Assembly (NCBI GenBank): GCA_011250595.1
Contig: JAANMP010000010.1
Span: forward strand, 1-64,000
Direction: 5' to 3'
From: Bacillus sp. MM2020_1
GTDB taxonomy: Bacteria > Bacillota > Bacilli > Bacillales > Cytobacillaceae
Length of the DNA stretch: 64,000 nt
Made by a program: the position numbers and the translations under genes
The notes under the pieces: model-generated
The model's input: only the letters and a program-made list of their open reading frames with translations
Told to the model about the DNA's origin: nothing
Databases searched by the model: none
Shown here: positions 7,857 through 16,814 of the stretch, piece by piece
How positions within the stretch are numbered: position 1 is the first letter of the stretch
Layout: every line of letters begins with the position of its first letter

Positions 7857-8885
7857 TTAAGCCAAAACGATTTTTGATTTGTTTTTAGCAATTTCTGCTG
7901 CTACTTCAACGATCATATCCTCTTGACCGCCAACTACTTTCCGGTTGCCCAATTCAATTAAGATATCACGTGAATCTACACCAAATTTTGCAGCCGCACG
8001 TTTTGCATGAAGCGCAAAGCTTGAGTATACACCGGCATATCCAAGTGTTAGGCTATCTTTGGTAATTTCTTGTGGTACTTGTAAAAGTGGTGCGATAATA
8101 TCCTCAGATAAATCCATCATTTTATATAAATCTACCCCTGTTTTAATTCCCATCCGTTCACAAACTGCAACAAGTACTTCAGTTTGGGTATTACCGGCAC
8201 CGGCACCAAGGCAACGAACGCTGCCATCTATACGAGTAGCGCCTTCTTCAATGGCTACAAGTGTGTTTGCCATGGCAAGTGATAGATTATTATGTCCGTG
8301 GAAACCGACATTAACGCCAATCGATTGTTTTAGGGCACGAATACGTTCGCGAACTTGATCAGGAAGTAAGTATCCTGCGGAGTCAACCACATAGACTGTG
8401 TCCGCTCCATAGCTTTCCATTAGTTTTGCCTGTTCAACCAACTTATTAACAGGTGCCATATGGTTCATCATTAAGAAACCTACAGTTTCCATCCCAAGTT
8501 CTTTTGCATAAGCAATATGCTGTGGTGCTACGTCTGCTTCTGTTACATGTGTCGCAATACGAGCCATTTTTGCCCCTAAATTGGCTGCTTCTTTTAATTC
8601 ATGCAATGTACCGATACCCGGTATTAAAAGAACAGCAATTTTAGATTTATCGGCAACAGAAACAGCTGCTTCAATTAATTCCATTTCATTTGTACGTGAA
8701 AGTCCATACTGTAAGGACGAACCTGCTAACCCGTCTCCATGTGAAACCTCAATATATGGAACATTTGCATCGTTTAATGCCTTTGTCACTTTAAGTACTT
8801 GCTCTACTGTATATTGATGATTGATGGCATGGCTTCCATCGCGTAAGGCTACCTCAGTGATTAGAATATCTCTTTCATTTGTCAT
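7857..8885 (-). CDS. dmpG: 4-hydroxy-2-oxovalerate aldolase
   Basis: 342 residues, the full length of DmpG/MhpE aldolases, which split 4-hydroxy-2-oxovalerate into pyruvate and acetaldehyde. The HMGL-like TIM barrel starts with TEVALRDGSHAINHQ, holding the catalytic Arg-Asp and His, and the metal-binding GFHGHNN lies near residue 200. The C-terminal helical region (ALHAKRAAAKFGVD) contacts the dehydrogenase partner in this family, which receives acetaldehyde through a channel. The start has AAAGGGG upstream. The gene begins 23 bases after the acetaldehyde dehydrogenase gene, consistent with their complex. Confidence 0.94.
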   Translation of the reverse strand: MTNERDILITEVALRDGSHAINHQYTVEQVLKVTKALNDANVPYIEVSHGDGLAGSSLQYGLSRTNEMELIEAAVSVADKSKIAVLLIPGIGTLHELKEAANLGAKMARIATHVTEADVAPQHIAYAKELGMETVGFLMMNHMAPVNKLVEQAKLMESYGADTVYVVDSAGYLLPDQVRERIRALKQSIGVNVGFHGHNNLSLAMANTLVAIEEGATRIDGSVRCLGAGAGNTQTEVLVAVCERMGIKTGVDLYKMMDLSEDIIAPLLQVPQEITKDSLTLGYAGVYSSFALHAKRAAAKFGVDSRDILIELGNRKVVGGQEDMIVEVAAEIAKNKSKIVLA

Positions 8886-8908
8886 TTTTATTTACCCCTT
8901 TCTACAGC

Positions 8909-9796
8909 TTAAACTGTTGCTTTCGATAATAGTTTTTTTGCAAACGCTTCGGCAATTTTAACACCGGCAGATGTCATGATATCTAGGTTTCCTGCGTATT
9001 TAGGTAGGTAATCTCCAGCACCCTCTACTTCAAGGAAGATGGTTACTTTGTTTCCTTCGAAAATAGGTTCGGTCCGTAGTCGATAGCCGGGTACATAGGA
9101 TTGAACAACTTCAGCCATTTCATCAATCGATTTTCTAATTGCTGCTTCGTTCATTTTTCCTTCTTCAACAAGTGTATAAACGGTATCACGCATCATAATT
9201 GGCGGTTCTGCAGGGTTTAAAATCATAATTGCTTTTCCTTTTTTAGCACCGCCAACCTTTGAAATAGCCAGTGAAGTGGTTTCAGTAAATTCATCGATAT
9301 TTGCACGTGTTCCGGGACCTGCACTCAAGCTGGCAATCGTCGCAACGATTTCTGCATATTCTACTGGAGCGACACGGTTAACTGCATGGACCATTGGAAT
9401 GGTTGCTTGACCGCCACAGGTAATTAAATTGATATTATCTTTATCTAAATGTTCGTCAATATTTACGGCAGCACATACATATGGACCAACCGCGGCAGGA
9501 GTCATATCAATTACTTTAATTCCAGCTTCTTTTAATACTTTTGCATTATAAAGATGAGCCTTGGCCGAAGTTGCATCAAATACGATGTCAGCTTCTAATG
9601 TTGGGTCTGCAAGAAAACCATCAATCCCTGTATCAACCCCTGCATAACCTAATTCTCTGGCACGACGTAATCCATCTGATTGCGGGTCAATCCCAATTAC
9701 AGCTGTTAACTCTAATAATTCTGAACGTCCAAGTTTGACCATTAAATCTGTTCCAATGTTCCCTGAGCCAAGAACGGCAACTTTTACTTTTGACAA
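8909..9796 (-). CDS. dmpF: Acetaldehyde dehydrogenase (acylating)
   Basis: About 295 residues of the DmpF/MhpF family, which oxidises acetaldehyde with NAD+ and CoA to acetyl-CoA. The NAD-binding GSGNIGTDL lies close to the N-terminus, and the catalytic cysteine is in [22 protein letters not shown] lies seven bases before TTG 9796; a longer open frame to 9838 would begin upstream of that site. It sits between the IclR regulator and the aldolase in one transcription unit and forms the last step of the meta-cleavage route. Confidence 0.94.
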   Translation of the reverse strand: MSKVKVAVLGSGNIGTDLMVKLGRSELLELTAVIGIDPQSDGLRRARELGYAGVDTGIDGFLADPTLEADIVFDATSAKAHLYNAKVLKEAGIKVIDMTPAAVGPYVCAAVNIDEHLDKDNINLITCGGQATIPMVHAVNRVAPVEYAEIVATIASLSAGPGTRANIDEFTETTSLAISKVGGAKKGKAIMILNPAEPPIMMRDTVYTLVEEGKMNEAAIRKSIDEMAEVVQSYVPGYRLRTEPIFEGNKVTIFLEVEGAGDYLPKYAGNLDIMTSAGVKIAEAFAKKLLSKATV

Positions 9797-9847
9797 AATA
9801 ATTCTCCTCCTAAAAATTAATGTATTTACTTTTTCCATCTCGTTCTT

Positions 9848-10624
9848 CTATATGTTGTTTTTACCTTGATAACCTAAACTTCTTGATATATCCGCTGCTG
9901 CTTTTTTAATCCCCGCTATGACCTTAGGAAGCTTAATTTCATCAAGCCTCATTTTTGGTGCAGCACAGCTGATTGAAGCGATTACATTACCTTGATGATT
10001 AAAGATAGGAGCAGCTACACATTTCAGCCCTAACTCAATTTCCTCATCATCAACCGCATAGCCTTGCTCACGGATGGAATGGAATAGCTCTTTAATCTTC
10101 TCAATATTTGTGATTGTGTGTTCTGTAAACGACTCCAAATTGATAGAAGATAAGATTCTATTTGCATCACTTTCATTTAAATGGGCAAGTATTGCTTTTC
10201 CCACGCCTGTACTATGAAAAGGAGCCCTTTTTCCAATATGTGAATAGATTGTAAGGGTACTATGGCCTTCTACCTTTTCAATGTAAATAATTTCATCGCG
10301 TTGTAAGGTAACTAAGTGAACGGTTTCATTAAGTTCATCGACTAGGTCTCTAATAATTGGTCTGGCAACCTGCCCAATATCGAGATGCTTTCCGACAAAA
10401 TTACCAAGTTCAAAAAGTTTTATCCCGGGCTTATACTTTAAATCTTCAGGATTTTGTTGAAGATACCCTCTATGTTCTAAGGTTTTGATGATCCCGTGGA
10501 CGGTGCTTTTTGATAAGTTTAAATTCTCACTAATCTCCTTGATACTTAGTTCTGGTTTAGTCACCAAAAATAGTTCAAGGATATCGGCGGCTCTTTCAAC
10601 AGACTGAATTAATCGTTCTGACAC
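9848..10624 (-). CDS. IclR-family transcriptional regulator
   Basis: About 258 residues. The N-terminal winged helix (LSIKEISENLNLSKSTVHGIIKTLEHRGYL) and the C-terminal effector domain (HSTGVGKAILAHL, GYAVDDEEIELGLKCVAAPI) are typical of IclR proteins, which often control aromatic catabolism. AGAGGAGG precedes GTG 10624; the longer open frame lacks a site. It leads the unit with acetaldehyde dehydrogenase and aldolase, has a near-consensus promoter, and is likely autoregulated and responsive to a pathway metabolite (inference). Confidence 0.88.
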   Translation of the reverse strand: MSERLIQSVERAADILELFLVTKPELSIKEISENLNLSKSTVHGIIKTLEHRGYLQQNPEDLKYKPGIKLFELGNFVGKHLDIGQVARPIIRDLVDELNETVHLVTLQRDEIIYIEKVEGHSTLTIYSHIGKRAPFHSTGVGKAILAHLNESDANRILSSINLESFTEHTITNIEKIKELFHSIREQGYAVDDEEIELGLKCVAAPIFNHQGNVIASISCAAPKMRLDEIKLPKVIAGIKKAAADISRSLGYQGKNNI

Positions 10625-10684
10625 AACCAGCCTCCTCTTGTTCGACATTGCCGAATGGCGTTCGTAAATTCTAAGGACAATTTA

Positions 10685-10714
10685 ATAGTACATCCTCGTT
10701 CATTATTTTGTCAA
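10685..10714 (-). promoter_or_regulatory. Sigma-A promoter of the iclR-dmpF-dmpG unit
   Basis: On the minus strand TTGACA (10714-10709), 18 bases, then TACTAT (10690-10685), about 60 bases before the regulator start. Confidence 0.72.
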
Positions 10715-10738
10715 TATTTTAATGATTTATTTTGCATC

Positions 10739-10778
10739 AAAAAAGAGTCTGATTTCCAATGGAAATCAGACTCTTTTT
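10739..10778 (-). terminator. Terminator of the HesB-like gene
   Basis: Near-perfect long arms (AAAAGAGTCTGATTTCC and inverse) around AAT, with A and T tracts on both sides, so it can work in both directions. The stop codon of the gene at 10777 lies at its edge. Confidence 0.88.
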
Positions 10779-11046
10779 ATATAATCTCAAATTGTTTAAA
10801 ACCTGTTGTATCTGAGATAAAATCTAATGTTTTATTATTGAAATAATGGCACTCACCATTGTCAATAATAAAATGCAGCTCCTCTTTAGTAATTTCTGCA
10901 TCATTTTGGTGAATTGATTCTTCGAAGGTTAATTTCACTTTCATAAAACAACTTTTACGCATTTGTAAGCGAATAAACGGTTTTGTATCCGCTAATTTCA
11001 ACCTATTATTCAGTTCTGTTTTGGCATTCTCAGTTAAAATAAACAC
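10777..11046 (-). CDS. HesB/IscA-fold small protein
   Basis: 89 residues resembling the HesB/YneR branch of the iron-sulfur biosynthesis fold: an opening LTENAKTELNNRL helix followed by alternating strands. The C-terminal Cys-Gly-Cys of true A-type cluster carriers is absent, so a role in iron-sulfur assembly is uncertain. GTG 11046 has GGGAGGGG seven to eight bases upstream. It is a single-gene unit. Confidence 0.6.
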   Translation of the reverse strand: MFILTENAKTELNNRLKLADTKPFIRLQMRKSCFMKVKLTFEESIHQNDAEITKEELHFIIDNGECHYFNNKTLDFISDTTGFKQFEII

Positions 11047-11110
11047 GAGTATCCCCTCCCTGTATTCCTTGCTTCCTTACCTATTCCTATTAGTTATAAT
11101 TTAGTGAACC

Positions 11111-12580
11111 TCATGTCCCACAAAAAGTCCGGTAAGGCTGGGCAGTTTGGGCAGGCAGTGTCGAGTACTCAGATTGTTCCTCGGAGTGCGCGTATGGTGT
11201 TGATAATATGTCAAGCAGCCGTTTCAGAACACTGTAGTCTCCTTGTTTCACTGCGGCTTCTAATGCTTCTTCTACCCGGTGGTTCCGAGGGATGATTGCC
11301 GGATTGCTGTTTCGCATCAATTGTTTCGAAGAATCCTTCGAATCCTGCTGTCTATCAAGTCTCTCCTGCCATTGCTTATACCAATATTTAAACTCTGGGG
11401 CATCATTTAAGATCGTATCCTCTGACTTTTCAAAAGTTAATGCGTGGAAGGTATTAGTATAGTCAGCCTTATACTTCTTCATCATACTGAGCAGGTCTTC
11501 AACTAAAGATTCATCCTGTTTCTCTTCGTTAAATAGTCCGAGCTTGGCTCTCATTCCAGTTAGCCAATTCCTTTGATATAACTCGATAAAATTTGAAATT
11601 TCATCCTGAGCCAGTTGGACAGCCTGTTCCTGATTGTCATGAATGATCGGCAATAGGGTTTCAGCAAATCGTGCAAGATTCCAACCAGCAATATAGGGTT
11701 GATTGCCATAAGCATAGCGTCCTTGCGTATCTATAGAACTAAAGACAGTTTCCGGGTCATAGGTATCCATAAAGGCACACGGACCATAGTCGATCGTTTC
11801 TCCGCTAATGGTCATGTTGTCGGTGTTCATCACCCCGTGGATAAATCCAGCCAACTGCCATTTAGCAATGAGCGAAGCTTGCCGTTTGATCACTTCCTGG
11901 AGTAATGAAAGATAACGCCGCTCATCAAGGGCAACCTTCGGATAATGGCGTTCTAGTGTATAGTCAGCAAGAACCCGGAGTTCCTCAACTGTGCCCCATT
12001 TTGCAACGTATTGAAAGGTGCCCACGCGCAGATGACTAGAAGCGACACGAGTTAGAATTGCACCAGGCAGGGCGGTTTCGCGGAGGACTGCCTCACCGGT
12101 TGTCACAACTGCCAGACTTCGGGTGGTTGGGATCCCAAGTGCATACATCGCTTCGCTGATGATGTATTCACGCAGCATCGGGCCAAGAGACGCTCGACCA
12201 TCGCCTCCGCGTGAGTAGGGGGTTCTCCCCGGACCCTTGAGTTGAATATCAAACCGTTCACCTTTAGGGGTAATCTGCTCGCCAAGCAGAATAGCCCGTC
12301 CATCCCCTAACTTAGTAAAATGCCCAAATTGATGTCCGGCATATGCTTGGGCGAGCGGCTTAGCACCTTCAGGTAACTGGTTCCCCGCAAACACGGCTAG
12401 GCCATTTACATTTTCAAGCTCTTGTTGATTCAAGCCCAGGGAAGCAGCCAGTCGATTATTAAGAATAATTAACTGTGGTAAGCGGACAGGAGTTGGGTTG
12501 GTGCTGGTAAAAAACATTTCTGGCAGACGAGCATAACTGTTGTCGAAGTTCCAGCCTGGTTCTTTTATTTCTTCAGACAT
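11111..12580 (-). CDS. selO: SelO-type protein adenylyltransferase (YdiU/UPF0061)
   Basis: 489 residues, the usual length of SelO/YdiU proteins. These are pseudokinases that bind ATP in a flipped orientation and attach AMP to target proteins. Clear family blocks are [59 protein letters not shown] and [23 protein letters not shown] precedes ATG 12580. The human-type selenocysteine tail is not present. No operon partner is evident. Confidence 0.94.
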   Translation of the reverse strand: MSEEIKEPGWNFDNSYARLPEMFFTSTNPTPVRLPQLIILNNRLAASLGLNQQELENVNGLAVFAGNQLPEGAKPLAQAYAGHQFGHFTKLGDGRAILLGEQITPKGERFDIQLKGPGRTPYSRGGDGRASLGPMLREYIISEAMYALGIPTTRSLAVVTTGEAVLRETALPGAILTRVASSHLRVGTFQYVAKWGTVEELRVLADYTLERHYPKVALDERRYLSLLQEVIKRQASLIAKWQLAGFIHGVMNTDNMTISGETIDYGPCAFMDTYDPETVFSSIDTQGRYAYGNQPYIAGWNLARFAETLLPIIHDNQEQAVQLAQDEISNFIELYQRNWLTGMRAKLGLFNEEKQDESLVEDLLSMMKKYKADYTNTFHALTFEKSEDTILNDAPEFKYWYKQWQERLDRQQDSKDSSKQLMRNSNPAIIPRNHRVEEALEAAVKQGDYSVLKRLLDILSTPYAHSEEQSEYSTLPAQTAQPYRTFCGT

Positions 12581-12695
12581 TTTATCCCCTTTTCCTTGTT
12601 TGTCATTTTTTACTTTGTGGAAATTTCACCGCATTCTATAATAATTTCCCCATATATTAAGCAAAATTCAAATCCTGTCCAGAAATTATTCCAGC

Positions 12696-13214
12696 CTAGT
12701 CCCTATATTTTAGAGCTAATCCTTTTAAGAAATTCCTAGCGTATTTATCCCCGCATTCTTTATAATTCTTATGTCCCTTTTTTCGTAATAGTGCGCTTAG
12801 TTCTCCTTTTGTTATCTGGACACCTGCTTCATTTAATATTTCAATTATATCCTCACTAGTTAATGTTAGTGCGATTTTCAATTTTTTTAAAAGAATATTA
12901 TTTACACTCTCATTTACAGGTTGTGCCGGTCTTTCAGGTTCTCCCGGGTTTGAATCTTGTTTTCCTCTTTTAAAAATAATAAAGCCATTTAAAAAGGAAT
13001 CTAGCATCTTATTATTACATTTTATGTGCGCTTCATCCTCAGCAAACTCACTTCCATTATCATCTTCATCATAATTGTCAGGTGATTTTGTAAGGATCTT
13101 AAGTACTTCTTCCTTTGTTACATCAATACCGCCCTGTTTAAATATCTCGACCATTTCTGTGTTTTTTATATCCAAAGCATATCTTAATCTAATTAATATA
13201 TCGTTATTCTCCAT
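12696..13214 (-). CDS. DUF1456 (YehS-like) protein
   Basis: 172 residues with two copies of the DUF1456 module: ILIRLRYALDIKNTEMVEIF...VTKEEVLKIL at the start and LLKKLKIALTLTSEDIIEIL...ITKGELSALL in the second half, each followed by a C...FLNGF/NFLKGL helix. YehS-type proteins have no proven function. TAGGAGG precedes ATG 13214. The next gene downstream on the same strand starts elsewhere, so it is probably monocistronic. Confidence 0.82.
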   Translation of the reverse strand: MENNDILIRLRYALDIKNTEMVEIFKQGGIDVTKEEVLKILTKSPDNYDEDDNGSEFAEDEAHIKCNNKMLDSFLNGFIIFKRGKQDSNPGEPERPAQPVNESVNNILLKKLKIALTLTSEDIIEILNEAGVQITKGELSALLRKKGHKNYKECGDKYARNFLKGLALKYRD

Positions 13215-13245
13215 CTAAAAACCTCCTACGAAATAATTTACTAAG

Positions 13246-13740
13246 TTAGACAGTCATTTTCCAACTTGATAATGCTAACCAGTTTTCCATTTGATCATAT
13301 TCAGGGATTATTTTTCCAACAAGTCGCCAAAAAGATCGATCATGATTCAGATGAACCATATGGCACATTTCATGAACGACTACATAATCTATCACCTTTA
13401 ATGGTGCCATCGCCAGCTTCCAATTGAATGTTAACTGCTTCCTGAAATCACAGGTTCCCCAGTTCTTGTTATTATCTGTAATACAAATAGACCTTGGTTT
13501 TGTTTTAAAGTTGCTTTGATAGGAACGAATACTTCTCTCTATTAATGTTTTACATTGCTGATAATAAAACCGTTTTAATGCTTGTTTTATTTTCTCATCT
13601 TCAAGTTGTTTCACATATATATTTAACTTATCCCCGTCAAACACTACATAGTCTTGCTTGATATCTATTTCTTGAGAGATCTGAATGGGATATTCGTTTC
13701 CTAAATAAAGAAAACTCTGACCTAAATAATTATGTATCAT
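13246..13740 (-). CDS. YgjP-like (DUF45/M48-clan) metallopeptidase
   Basis: About 164 residues. The zinc-site motif HEMCHMVHLNHDRSFW (HExxH with a third His) and the preceding NWGTCDFRKQLTFNWKLAMAPLKVIDYVV block are diagnostic of YgjP/DUF45 proteins. Typical members are about 230 residues, so this one is short at the N-terminus. I chose ATG 13740, nine bases after AGGTG, over an in-frame GTG at 13752. Substrate unknown. Confidence 0.82.
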   Translation of the reverse strand: MIHNYLGQSFLYLGNEYPIQISQEIDIKQDYVVFDGDKLNIYVKQLEDEKIKQALKRFYYQQCKTLIERSIRSYQSNFKTKPRSICITDNNKNWGTCDFRKQLTFNWKLAMAPLKVIDYVVVHEMCHMVHLNHDRSFWRLVGKIIPEYDQMENWLALSSWKMTV

Positions 13741-13772
13741 TAAATAAATCACCTACATTTATGACAATGGAT

Positions 13773-13814
13773 AAAAAAGCGTTAAACCCTCAATATTCAA
13801 GGTTTAACGCTTTT
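13773..13814 (-). terminator. Bidirectional terminator after the GH3 gene
   Basis: Arms GCGTTAAACC (13779-13788) and GGTTTAACGC (13801-13810) with an A run on the left and TTTT on the right. On the minus strand it follows the GH3 gene ending at 13890. Confidence 0.82.
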
Positions 13815-13889
13815 GAGTTGACGATATTATACCATACCTTTCGAGCGATAGATGATGATTTTGAATATACAGTTAATCAATACCTATTA

Positions 13890-16013
13890 TTAAAATGTTA
13901 GTCCATGACCAAGTTGATAGATATTACCATCGCTATCTTTATATGCATAGTTAAGTCCTTCAGGCATATATTTGTCCTTGTCATAGCCCGGTACATCATT
14001 TCTCGACACGCAATCCCCATTTTCATCAACCGCAATGACTGCTTCACTCGCTGGTAATGTTAACGGTAAAACACCTACCGGGTGGCTATTGCCTGCAATT
14101 ACCTCATAATGTGCCTTGTAGTAAGTATCGTATCCTGCGATTAAGACATCTGCAAGAGGTTCAACATTACCAAGGATCCAAGGTAGGATGACATTCACAC
14201 TCATGATTACTTTTCCACCACGAATATGGATACTGTCCGCTACTTCCTTTAAATGGTTCATACCAGTCAAAGTCGTTTCTTGATAGGTAGTACCATCCAA
14301 AGCGGATACCGTTTTATCTTCACAGATTTCAAGTTCTAATAGTCCTGGTGTCGCATTGAAATAAGCTCCGGATTTTGGACTTAAGAACAAGAAAGCTATG
14401 TCAGCTTCTTCATGGTTATCGGTCAAAGTAAATTGACCAAGCTCTTGACATTCCTGTCTTGCTTTTACTGTATAAGAAGTGGCCCGCTCCGCTTCCTTAT
14501 GGAACACTTCTACATAAACCTTCTTACGCGCAAGCTTTTCACCTGTTAATGGCAAGGTTTGATTGTGATTTTTGAGCACGGTTACTGATTTTTTATGAGC
14601 TTCATATGCCGCTTCCCAGTTAGCTGGGTTTTTCACTGCTTCAGCAGCCTGGTCGGGTGAAACATAGGTACGATCATCAAATAATCCTAAAGCAAACATT
14701 TCTGAAAGGAGACGTACATTTGATTCATTAATACGCTCTTCACTAATCCAACCATTTTCGATCGCTGTTTTAAGGTTTTCAATATCATTCGTGTCAGAAA
14801 TAAGATCTGTCCCCGCATTAATCGCTTTAGCAAAGCGTTCCGCCTCGCTTAAGGTTTCAACGCCCCAGCTCATTTTACTTGTGACGCCGCTATCGCTATT
14901 TATATAGCCTTTGAACCCTAATTTTTCTCTAAGGATCGTATTTAAGAAATAATCATTAAAAGTAAAACCAACCTCTTCGAAAGGAATAACTTCCCCTTCA
15001 AATTCTTGTTCTACACTTTTCCTAATACTAGGAATCGAATAATATGGCATCATGGAAGAAGTCCCGTGTTCTACCGCAGCCCGAAATGGAGGCAGGTGAT
15101 ACTTTTCTAGGCTTCCCGGAGTTGGGTATAGGTTCCATTTCCCCTCTTCATAATGGGGATCAAATCCGTTTTCCCTTGGTCCACCGCCTGGAAAATGCTT
15201 GGTCGTCATCGAAATACTATGATTTCCGAGGGTCTGCCCTTGAAATCCGTCAATGATACGGCCAATTGCATCAGAAATAAAATCCGGGTCTTCACCGAAT
15301 GTACCATATATCCGTTGCCATCTCGGATCCGTAACAGTATCCGCCATGTACATATACCCTTTTCTTAAACCAACAGCATCCCACTCATCATGAGCAATTT
15401 GGGCGAATTGGCTAATAAGGGAGGCATCACCGCCATTTTTGATATCGCCCTTTGCCGCTGCAGCAAGTCCTAGAGTTCCAGGCCATGTGGAAAAAATCCC
15501 AGCCGCATCATTCATCCCAAAAATGAATTCTGTATTTTCGTTTCTTGAATTCGATGCGATTAAACACGGAATACCAAGACGTGACCCCTCACATACTTCA
15601 TTCATGGTATTCACCCATTCTGCCATTTCAGATGGGCTCCAATTGTCTCTTAGAATAAAGTGGCGCAAATGCATGTTTTCAATCGTATGCGTTGTACCAT
15701 ATACTTTTGCCAAAGCAAAAATCGTCTCGCCCTTTTCGACAATCCCTTCATCTAACAAACCATCATGGCTTGTCTTACTCTTATCTTTTTGAGTAAGGCC
15801 CATTTGGCGAGTATTAATAAGCATCATCCCGACCTTTTCATCAATATTCATCAATGAGACAAGGTTCTCTGCGCGTTCTCTCGGACTTAAACGCCAGTCC
15901 TTATAAGGTTCTAATTTCCCACTGTTATTTAAATCTTTAAATTTTAATCCATCCACTTCAATGATGTTCTTAACTCTGACTTCTAAGTTCGGTTGTTTAT
16001 GCTTCTGTTCCAA
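13890..16013 (-). CDS. Glycoside hydrolase family 3 (beta-glucosidase-like)
   Basis: About 707 residues. The N-terminal TIM barrel carries the family-3 KHFPGGGPRENGFDPH block and the nucleophile motif GYINSDSG (about residue 380). A five-stranded alpha/beta sandwich domain follows (KSVTVLKNHNQTLPLTGEKL onward). No signal peptide is visible, so it probably acts inside the cell on imported glycosides. AGGAGG lies seven bases before TTG 16013; the longer frame to 16043 has no site. The likely activity is exo-acting beta-glucosidase or beta-xylosidase; the sugar cannot be fixed from sequence. No transporter or regulator lies beside it. Confidence 0.86.
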   Translation of the reverse strand: MEQKHKQPNLEVRVKNIIEVDGLKFKDLNNSGKLEPYKDWRLSPRERAENLVSLMNIDEKVGMMLINTRQMGLTQKDKSKTSHDGLLDEGIVEKGETIFALAKVYGTTHTIENMHLRHFILRDNWSPSEMAEWVNTMNEVCEGSRLGIPCLIASNSRNENTEFIFGMNDAAGIFSTWPGTLGLAAAAKGDIKNGGDASLISQFAQIAHDEWDAVGLRKGYMYMADTVTDPRWQRIYGTFGEDPDFISDAIGRIIDGFQGQTLGNHSISMTTKHFPGGGPRENGFDPHYEEGKWNLYPTPGSLEKYHLPPFRAAVEHGTSSMMPYYSIPSIRKSVEQEFEGEVIPFEEVGFTFNDYFLNTILREKLGFKGYINSDSGVTSKMSWGVETLSEAERFAKAINAGTDLISDTNDIENLKTAIENGWISEERINESNVRLLSEMFALGLFDDRTYVSPDQAAEAVKNPANWEAAYEAHKKSVTVLKNHNQTLPLTGEKLARKKVYVEVFHKEAERATSYTVKARQECQELGQFTLTDNHEEADIAFLFLSPKSGAYFNATPGLLELEICEDKTVSALDGTTYQETTLTGMNHLKEVADSIHIRGGKVIMSVNVILPWILGNVEPLADVLIAGYDTYYKAHYEVIAGNSHPVGVLPLTLPASEAVIAVDENGDCVSRNDVPGYDKDKYMPEGLNYAYKDSDGNIYQLGHGLTF

Positions 16014-16205
16014 ATTAATGCCTCCTAAACTTTTTCGACCCAAGTATTAAAGATTGATTTTTCAAAAAATTATTTTGGGAAAAGTTCTATCTTGATTACT
16101 TATCGTTTTATTTTAGCAATAGGGATTCATTTTTACACATATTATTGCTCTCAAGTTTTAAAACTTTTTTATAAGTATCGGAAATTCTTTAAAATAAAAG
16201 ACCGC

Positions 16206-16239
16206 AAAAAAATAGAAAGGCAGATGATTCTACCTTTCT
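16206..16239 (-). terminator. Terminator of the VOC gene
   Basis: Arms AGAAAGG (16214-16220) and CCTTTCT (16233-16239), minus-strand tail of seven T, plus an outer ACCGC/GCGGT pairing. Confidence 0.78.
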
Positions 16240-16257
16240 CTAGCGGTTATGTAATAC

Positions 16258-16653
16258 CTATTTTGCATTTGCATCGGGTTGATGAATTCCGATAATATTG
16301 CCTTCAGTATCAATATAGTATCCCTGCCAAGCCATACCAGGCAAAGCATATTTGGCCATTGCGACCTTGCCGCCATTCTCAATAATTTTGGCTTCCGTGA
16401 CATCGTAATTTTCCACACCCATTGTACAAGCAAATCCATTTAAAGGTTGGTTTGGTTCTGGGGGAGGACTTTGGCGCTGCATTAAAGCACCATTGATCCC
16501 TGGCTCATTCTCATCGCCGGTCACCGCTCCAAAGTACGGCATACCTGCATATTCGCTCCAGTCTTGAAATGACCAACCGAATACCTCACCATAAAACTTT
16601 TTCGCTCGTTCCATTTCACTCACATGAATTTCAAAATGCACTAATCTTCCCAT
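16258..16653 (-). CDS. VOC-family (glyoxalase/dioxygenase fold) protein
   Basis: 131 residues with two beta-alpha-beta-beta-beta modules: GRLVHFEIHVSEMERAKKFY and the second half ending GYYIDTEGNIIGIHQ. It resembles the large group of single-chain VOC proteins annotated as glyoxalase/bleomycin-resistance relatives. One metal ligand candidate is the His of HFEI; the terminal Glu of active enzymes is not obvious, so enzymatic activity is uncertain. AGGAGG precedes ATG 16653. Confidence 0.8.
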   Translation of the reverse strand: MGRLVHFEIHVSEMERAKKFYGEVFGWSFQDWSEYAGMPYFGAVTGDENEPGINGALMQRQSPPPEPNQPLNGFACTMGVENYDVTEAKIIENGGKVAMAKYALPGMAWQGYYIDTEGNIIGIHQPDANAK

Positions 16654-16814
16654 AATGTCCTCCTATTTTTTCAAGAATTAAACATACCTTAAAAACATTA
16701 TGTGTAATCGCTTATAATTGTCTATTCATTATTATAACAAGAATGGAATTAAATTCAATTTTTATAAAAATAAAGTATTTTTATATGAAATAATTGCTAA
16801 AAAATCATTCTAAT

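Noticed and set aside
15044-15792. Long plus-strand frames inside the GH3 gene
   Set aside because: They are shadows of the strongly supported minus-strand coding sequence, with no ribosome sites or family features.
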